From UBA668 sp966112835 (GTDB taxonomy: Bacteria; Actinomycetota; Acidimicrobiia; Acidimicrobiales; Ilumatobacteraceae): DNA of 10,961 nucleotides. The notes below the pieces were generated by a model. That model ran no database searches. It was given only the letters and a program-made list of their open reading frames with translations, and was not told the DNA's origin. Every line of letters starts with the position of its first letter. The first letter of the stretch is position 1. The DNA lies in contig CBHWEI010000120.1 of NCBI GenBank assembly GCA_966112835.1, positions 1 to 10,961 on the forward strand, written 5' to 3'. The translations under genes and the position numbers were made by a program. Shown one piece after another: positions 6,661 through 10,961 of the stretch.

Positions 6661-6869
6661 GGTTCCACTCCTCCCGCTACCGGCCCGAAATCGGGGTGGG
6701 CCGGCCTTCCACGACGGTCGCGCCGAGCGCGGCCGCCTGTCCAGCGGAGATCTCGATTTCGTCAAAGAAACTCCCAAGTCACCACGCTGCGTGACCATGG
6801 ATCGCTCGACATGGGGAACTTCGGCCCTGTCGCCCACCGCCCCGGCCCGCGCACAGTGAGGGCGTGGAG
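6661..6869. promoter_or_regulatory. divergent intergenic region between oxidase and glycyl radical operon
   Basis: These 209 bases must carry the promoters of both transcription units. Seen directly: the oxidase ribosome binding site (complement of 6668-6675); an inverted repeat CCGGCCC (6680-6686) / GGGCCGG (6698-6704) with an 11-base loop in the oxidase leader; GTCAC (6778-6782) / GTGAC (6791-6795); and GAGGG (6858-6862) seven bases before ATG 6870. No clear FNR-type site (TTGAT-N4-ATCAA) or convincing -35/-10 pair was found. Confidence 0.5.
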
Positions 6870-8399
6870 ATGCACGAATTCCAAGCACGCGCCCGGGCAC
6901 TGGTGCAGGACGGCACGCTGGGTTACGACCAGCGGCTGCGCCAACTGGCGGCCCTGGCCACCGAGGCCCTGCCCTACCCCGACCTCTCGCCCGACTGCCG
7001 CGAGGCGCTGGACAAGCGGGTCATCTGCGACATGTACGAAGGCAACAGCCCGTACACCGCGCGCTACATCCTCCCCGACTACGAGAAGGCCGTCCGCCAA
7101 GGCGTGCAACACCTCGAGCTCGAACCGCCCACCACGCTGGACGACGCGCTCGCGTTCCTGCTGATGGTGTACGTGAACGTCCCCAGCGTCACCACCTACC
7201 CGGTGTACTTGGGCGACCTCGACAAGGTGCTCGCCCCGTTCGTCACCGACGACATCAGCGACGACGACCTGGACACCCGGCTGCGCCGCTTCTGGCTGTG
7301 CATCGACCGCATGCTGCCCGACGCGTTCGTACACCTCGACCTGGGCCCGCACGACAGCCGCATAGCCCGCAGCATCTTCCGCGTGGAACGCAGCCTGCGC
7401 CAGGCCGTGCCCAACATCACCCTGAAGGTCGACCCGGCCATCACCCCCGACGAACTGATCGAAGAGGGTGTGCTGACCGTGTTCCAGACCGGCAAGCCGC
7501 ACTTCGTGAACCACCCGATGATGGTCGCCGATCACGGCGAGCGCTACGCCGCGGTCAGTTGCTACAACTCGCTGAAGATCGGCGGCGGCGCCCACACGCT
7601 GGTGCGGCTGAACCTGAAGGAGACCGCGCTGCGCCACCAGGGCTCGGCCGACTCGTTCCTCACCACCACGCTCCCCCGCTACGTCGAGCTCACCGCCGAA
7701 CTGGCCGAGGCACGCATCCGTTCGCTCGTGGAGGACCAGCACTTCTACGACACCCACTGGCTGGCCCAGGAAGGCCTCATCGACATCGACCGCTTCTCGG
7801 CCATGTTCGGCATCTTCGGGCTGGCCGAGTGCGTGAACCTGCTGATGCAGCACGACGGGCACGACGGCCGCTACGGCCACGACGCCGACGCCGATGCGTT
7901 CGCCCGCCGCGTGGTCGAGCGGGTTGCCGAACTGGTGGCCGCGCGGCCGCTGCCGTACTGCGCCGGTGGTGGCGGCCACGCCTACCTGCACAGCCAGAGC
8001 GGCATCGACCTGGACCACGACGTCACCGCTGGCACCCGCATCCCCGTGGGCGACGAGCCCGACCTGCTGTCGCACGTCACCACCTGCGCGCCGCACCACC
8101 ACCTGTTCGCCTCGGGCGTCAGCGACATCTTCCACATGGACGAGACGGCCGTGCGCAACCCGCAGGCCGTCGTCGACATCATCCGCGGCGCGTTCCGCCA
8201 GGGCATGCGCGACTTCACGTTCAACCTCGACTCGAACGAGTTCGTCCGCATCACCGGCTACCTGGTCCGCAAGAGCGACCTCGCGGCCATCGCCGCCACC
8301 GGCAGTGCCCGCCACAGCAGCGACCACCTGGCCGCCGGCAGCGAGAACAGCTTCCACCTCACCCAGCGCGCCGTGAAGCGGATCGGACGGGGCGAGTGA
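6870..8399 (+). CDS. yjjI: YjjI-family glycyl radical enzyme
   Basis: This encodes 509 residues, close to the roughly 515 of the family. ATG 6870 is preferred over GTG 6864 because GAGGG (6858-6862) is then correctly spaced. Two features mark a glycyl radical enzyme: SCYNSLKIGGGAHTL with C231 as likely active-site cysteine, and RITGYLV near the C-terminus with G463 as the glycine that would carry the radical (RVxGY-type loop). The overall pattern (DKRVICDMYEG, PSVTTYPVYLGDLD, YAAVSCYNSL, TFNLDSNEFVRITGY) is that of the YjjI group, whose substrate is unknown. The radical form is expected to be destroyed by oxygen, so the enzyme should act under anaerobic or microaerobic conditions in the cytoplasm. 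The next gene, overlapping by four bases, is its activase, which supports the call strongly. Confidence 0.88.
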   Translation: MHEFQARARALVQDGTLGYDQRLRQLAALATEALPYPDLSPDCREALDKRVICDMYEGNSPYTARYILPDYEKAVRQGVQHLELEPPTTLDDALAFLLMVYVNVPSVTTYPVYLGDLDKVLAPFVTDDISDDDLDTRLRRFWLCIDRMLPDAFVHLDLGPHDSRIARSIFRVERSLRQAVPNITLKVDPAITPDELIEEGVLTVFQTGKPHFVNHPMMVADHGERYAAVSCYNSLKIGGGAHTLVRLNLKETALRHQGSADSFLTTTLPRYVELTAELAEARIRSLVEDQHFYDTHWLAQEGLIDIDRFSAMFGIFGLAECVNLLMQHDGHDGRYGHDADADAFARRVVERVAELVAARPLPYCAGGGGHAYLHSQSGIDLDHDVTAGTRIPVGDEPDLLSHVTTCAPHHHLFASGVSDIFHMDETAVRNPQAVVDIIRGAFRQGMRDFTFNLDSNEFVRITGYLVRKSDLAAIAATGSARHSSDHLAAGSENSFHLTQRAVKRIGRGE

Positions 8400-9115
8400 C
8401 CGTCTTCGGTGCTGTCGCCGACACCATCACCTTCAGCAACGTCGACGGCCCGGGCAACCGGTTCGTGGTGTTCCTGCAGGGGTGCAACTTCGACTGCGTG
8501 GCGTGCCACAACCCGCAGACCATTCCGCTGGCCACCGGGGCGCACTTCCGTCGCTCGGTCGACCAGGTGCTGCAGCAGATCCGCCGCGCCGAACCGTTCC
8601 TGGGCGGCATCACGGTGTCGGGTGGCGAGGCCACGCTGCAGGCCGACTTCGTGCACGCCCTGTTCACCGCGGTGAAGGCCGATCGGCAGTTGGCCCGGTT
8701 GAGTTGCTTCGTCGACTCGAACGGTTCGGCCGACGCCGCAACCTGGCGGTACCTCGCCCCGGTCACCGACGGGGCGATGATCGACCTGAAGTGCTTCGAC
8801 CCCGCCATCCACCAGCAGATGACCGGACAGTCGAACGAGCCGGTGCTGCGCAGCATCGAACTGCTCGCCGGCATGGGGCTGCTGTACGAGGTGCGGCTGC
8901 TGTTGCTGCACGGCGTGAACGACAGCCCGTCGCTGCTGCGCCGCACCGCCCAGTGGCTGGCCTCGGTGGACCCGGCGATGCGGGTGAAGATCATCGGCTT
9001 CCGCGCCCATGGCGCCCGCCCCCACGACCCAGAGCTGGTCGAACCGACCGTCGGCGAATTGACGGCCGCTGCGGCCTCGCTGCAGGTGGCCGATCTGAAT
9101 CTGTGCATCATCTGA
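8396..9115 (+). CDS. yjjW: YjjW-type glycyl radical enzyme activase (radical SAM)
   Basis: This encodes 239 residues. GTG 8396 overlaps the stop of the preceding gene (GTGA), with a G-rich GACGGGG just upstream, indicating tight coupling. The radical SAM cluster motif C30-x3-C34-x2-C37 (CNFDCVACHN) should bind a [4Fe-4S] cluster that cleaves S-adenosylmethionine; GGE (residues 76-78, in VSGGEATL) is the SAM amino-group motif. FSNVDGPGNR before the cysteines is typical of glycyl radical activases. The expected role is to abstract hydrogen from G463 of the partner enzyme. The protein is PflA-sized: after CHNPQTIP it goes straight on without the cysteine-rich ferredoxin-like insertion that I recall in longer YjjW proteins of about 285 residues. 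The activase call is firm; the YjjW label relies mainly on the partner. Confidence 0.88.
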   Translation: MTVFGAVADTITFSNVDGPGNRFVVFLQGCNFDCVACHNPQTIPLATGAHFRRSVDQVLQQIRRAEPFLGGITVSGGEATLQADFVHALFTAVKADRQLARLSCFVDSNGSADAATWRYLAPVTDGAMIDLKCFDPAIHQQMTGQSNEPVLRSIELLAGMGLLYEVRLLLLHGVNDSPSLLRRTAQWLASVDPAMRVKIIGFRAHGARPHDPELVEPTVGELTAAAASLQVADLNLCII

Positions 9116-9207
9116 CGCGCGTCGGTGCAGGTCAGCCGCATCATCACGGTTTTCGCGGGTGAGGTTCGCGCAAGTGCGATCGTGACCGGGCAGACTCGGG
9201 AGTTCCC

Positions 9208-10863
9208 ATGAGCGACCGAGTCCAACTCCGCCAGTGGCAGCGAGAAGCCTTCGACAAGTTCGCGGCCAGCGAACAGAAGGACTTCCTCGCCGTCGCCACG
9301 CCCGGCGCCGGAAAGACCACGTTCGCCCTGGCATGTGCCCGCTGGGCGCTCAGCAACGAGCGCCGCCGGCTCATCATCGTGGCCCCCACCACGCACCTGA
9401 AGAGCCAGTGGGCGCTCAGCGCGCACCGCATGGGACTGCACGTCGACCACAACTGGTCGCCCGCCGACGGTGTGGCCAAGGACGTCCACGGCATCGTCAC
9501 CACCTACCAGCAGGTCGCCACCTCCGACACCGCGAAGAAGCTGCGCGGCCTGGCGCACGACGCGTTCGTGGTGCTCGACGAAGTGCACCACGCCGGCGAC
9601 GAACGAGCCTGGGGCGACGGTGTGCGCACCGCGTTCGAGCACGCCCAGCGGCGCCTGTGCCTCAGTGGCACGCCGTTCCGCAGCGACACCGCCAGCATCC
9701 CGTTCGTGCGCTACGAGGAGACCGGCGTGGGCGGCGAAGCCCAGCCCGACTACACCTACGGCTACGCCGACGCGCTGCGCGACGGCGGCGTGGTGCGCCC
9801 CGTCTACTTCCCGCGCTTCGACGGGCTCATGGAGTGGAGCGCACCCGACGGCAGCATCCTGTCGGCCAACTTCCACGACGAACTCGACCGCACCGGCGCG
9901 TCGCACCGACTGCGTGCCGCGCTCAGCCTGCAGGGCGACTGGCTGCCGGCCGTGGTCGACCAGGCCCACGAACGGCTGATGGCCATTCGCCGCACCCACC
10001 CCGATGCCGGCGGCCTGGCCATTGCGATGGATCAGGAGCACGCCCGCGACATCGCCCGGCTCATCCGCCACCGCTACCACGTCGAGGCCGAAGTGGTGGT
10101 CAGCGACGACCCCGACGCGAGCAACAAGATCGCCGCGTTCGCCGCCGGCACCCGTCCGTGGCTGGTCGCCGTGCGCATGGTGAGCGAAGGCGTCGACATC
10201 CCCCGCCTGCGCGTCGGCGTGTACGCCAGCACCGTCGTCACCGAACTGTTCTTCCGCCAGGCCGTCGGCCGATTCGTCCGCTGGACGAAGGGCATGGCCA
10301 GCCAGAAGGCGTACGTGTTCCTGCCCGACGACCCGCGGCTGCGCACCCACGCCTTCCAGATCGCCGAAGCCCGCCGCCACGTGCTGAAGCCGCCCACCGA
10401 ACGCGACGACGAGTTCACGCCCGAACAGCTCGAGGCCGAGGCCAAGCGCGAGCTCGACATGATGCCCGAACAGCTGTCGCTGTTCAGCGTCATCGGCTCG
10501 GTGGCCACCGGCATGACCGTGCACGCGTTCACCGAGGACGGGCTCACCCTGTTCGACGACGAGCCCGACGTGCCCGAACCGCAGTCGACCGAGCTCGACG
10601 AACTGGCCATCGACCTGCCCGAGGTGCCCACCGACGCCGGGTTCATGCTGCCCGGCTCGAAGAGCATCGCCGAACGCAAGGAAGAGCTGCGCCTGCAGAA
10701 CTTCGACATCGCCAAGCGACTGGTCGACTACACCGGCTGGGGCCACGCCAAGGTGCAGGCCGAGCTGAACCGGCTGTCGGGCATCACCTCGGTGGGCAGC
10801 GCCACCAACGACCAGCTCGAGCGGCGCCTGCGCCACGGCGAGACCTGGCTCCGGCGCCGCTGA
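9208..10863 (+). CDS. DEAD/DEAH-type superfamily II helicase
   Basis: This encodes 551 residues; ATG 9208 has GGGAG at 9198-9202, five bases upstream. The helicase motifs appear in order: a Q-type N-terminus (LRQWQREAFDKF), Walker A TPGAGKTT (31-38), APTTHLKSQW (Ia), DEVHH (124-128, motif II), LSGTPFR (152-158, motif III), SEGVDIPRL (motif V), and QAVGRFVR (351-358, motif VI with both arginines). Both RecA-like domains are therefore complete, and ATP-driven nucleic acid translocation is expected. An acidic region (about 420-480) follows, then a C-terminal basic segment (YTGWGHAKVQAELNRLSG...LERRLRHGETWLRRR) that may bind nucleic acid. The layout resembles ComF-like/UvrB-type or restriction-type single-chain helicases of actinobacteria. 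No nuclease or methylase neighbour is visible, so the pathway is open. It is a separate transcription unit, 92 bases after the activase. Confidence 0.92.
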   Translation: MSDRVQLRQWQREAFDKFAASEQKDFLAVATPGAGKTTFALACARWALSNERRRLIIVAPTTHLKSQWALSAHRMGLHVDHNWSPADGVAKDVHGIVTTYQQVATSDTAKKLRGLAHDAFVVLDEVHHAGDERAWGDGVRTAFEHAQRRLCLSGTPFRSDTASIPFVRYEETGVGGEAQPDYTYGYADALRDGGVVRPVYFPRFDGLMEWSAPDGSILSANFHDELDRTGASHRLRAALSLQGDWLPAVVDQAHERLMAIRRTHPDAGGLAIAMDQEHARDIARLIRHRYHVEAEVVVSDDPDASNKIAAFAAGTRPWLVAVRMVSEGVDIPRLRVGVYASTVVTELFFRQAVGRFVRWTKGMASQKAYVFLPDDPRLRTHAFQIAEARRHVLKPPTERDDEFTPEQLEAEAKRELDMMPEQLSLFSVIGSVATGMTVHAFTEDGLTLFDDEPDVPEPQSTELDELAIDLPEVPTDAGFMLPGSKSIAERKEELRLQNFDIAKRLVDYTGWGHAKVQAELNRLSGITSVGSATNDQLERRLRHGETWLRRR

Positions 10864-10866
10864 CCG

Positions 10867-10904
10867 GCTGCGCGGCCGCCGACCCGCTGCGCGGCCGCCG
10901 ACCC
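10867..10904. repeat. perfect tandem duplication of 19 bp
   Basis: GCTGCGCGGCCGCCGACCC occurs twice back to back (10867-10885 and 10886-10904), starting three bases after the helicase stop. Each copy contains the 8-base palindrome GCGGCCGC, so the stretch can form strong secondary structure. It may help end helicase transcription, although no T-run follows. Confidence 0.85.
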
Positions 10905-10931
10905 GGGACCCGATACGACGGCCCGCCCGGC

Positions 10932-10961
10932 CACCGGTAGCCTGGCGCCATGCCTGCCAGC
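10932..10961 (+). promoter_or_regulatory. possible leaderless start of the next gene
   Basis: GGTAGCCTGGCGCC is followed by ATG at 10950-10952 and three further codons (Pro-Ala-Ser) before the window ends. TAGCCT could be a -10 box for a leaderless transcript, which is common in high-GC actinobacteria, and no Shine-Dalgarno sequence is present. Only four codons are visible, so this is a guess. Confidence 0.3.

Noticed and set aside
6778..6795. CRP/FNR-type operator (GTCAC/GTGAC inverted repeat)
   Set aside because: The half-sites are in the reverse orientation to TGTGA-N6-TCACA and lack the TTGAT core, so a specific regulator cannot be named.
4369..7164. Very long + strand open frame of over 900 codons across the oxidase region
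   Set aside because: It is antisense to the multicopper oxidase, and its Arg/His/Val-rich translation is the usual shadow of a high-GC gene. All copper ligands lie on the - strand reading.
6762..8357. Long - strand open frame opposite the glycyl radical enzyme
   Set aside because: The + strand frame carries the glycyl radical motifs; the - frame is a low-complexity Val/Ala/Gly/Asp shadow.
8359..10836. Long - strand open frame opposite the activase and helicase
   Set aside because: Both + strand genes have complete catalytic motifs; the opposite frame is a composition shadow.

Overview
This is high-GC DNA with strong G/C bias at third codon positions. Together with actinobacterial-style RHS core sequence (YLNNRYYDP...SVDPLV...GNPTTLSDPSGL), it suggests an actinobacterium, possibly an Acidimicrobiia-type lineage. 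That placement is inference from style only; there is no marker gene in the window.

Left part (1-4033): an accessory array of three polymorphic-toxin cassettes, all on the + strand. Each begins with the same 44-codon end of an RHS core (27-158, 1254-1385, 2761-2892), continues into an unrelated C-terminal tip, and is followed directly by a small immunity-type gene. Cassette 1 runs in from the left edge and is probably the end of the full-length RHS protein; it has a hydrophobic tip of unknown type and a 66-residue two-helix membrane protein. Cassette 2 has a deaminase-like tip and an ankyrin-repeat partner. Cassette 3 has a tip with an H-V-V-E-Q nuclease-like motif and a DUF2019/HEAT-like partner. 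Cassettes 2 and 3 lack the RHS shell, so they look like displaced orphan tips, and each has a one-base frameshift just upstream of or at the start of its toxin domain. The partner immunity genes are intact. The likely picture is one live toxin tip plus two silenced tips whose immunity genes have been kept.

Middle (4034-4656): about 620 bases with no confident gene, less G+C-rich than the right half, where + and - strand genes converge.

Right part (4657-10961): ordinary G+C-rich chromosome. On the - strand lie a small unknown protein and a Tat-exported multicopper oxidase with all copper ligands. Divergent from them is a two-gene operon for a YjjI-type glycyl radical enzyme and its YjjW-type radical SAM activase, joined by a GTGA overlap. 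A superfamily II helicase follows with its own ribosome binding site. After it come a perfect 19-bp tandem duplication and a possible leaderless start of the next gene. An oxygen-using enzyme and an oxygen-destroyed one therefore share one 209-base divergent intergenic region.
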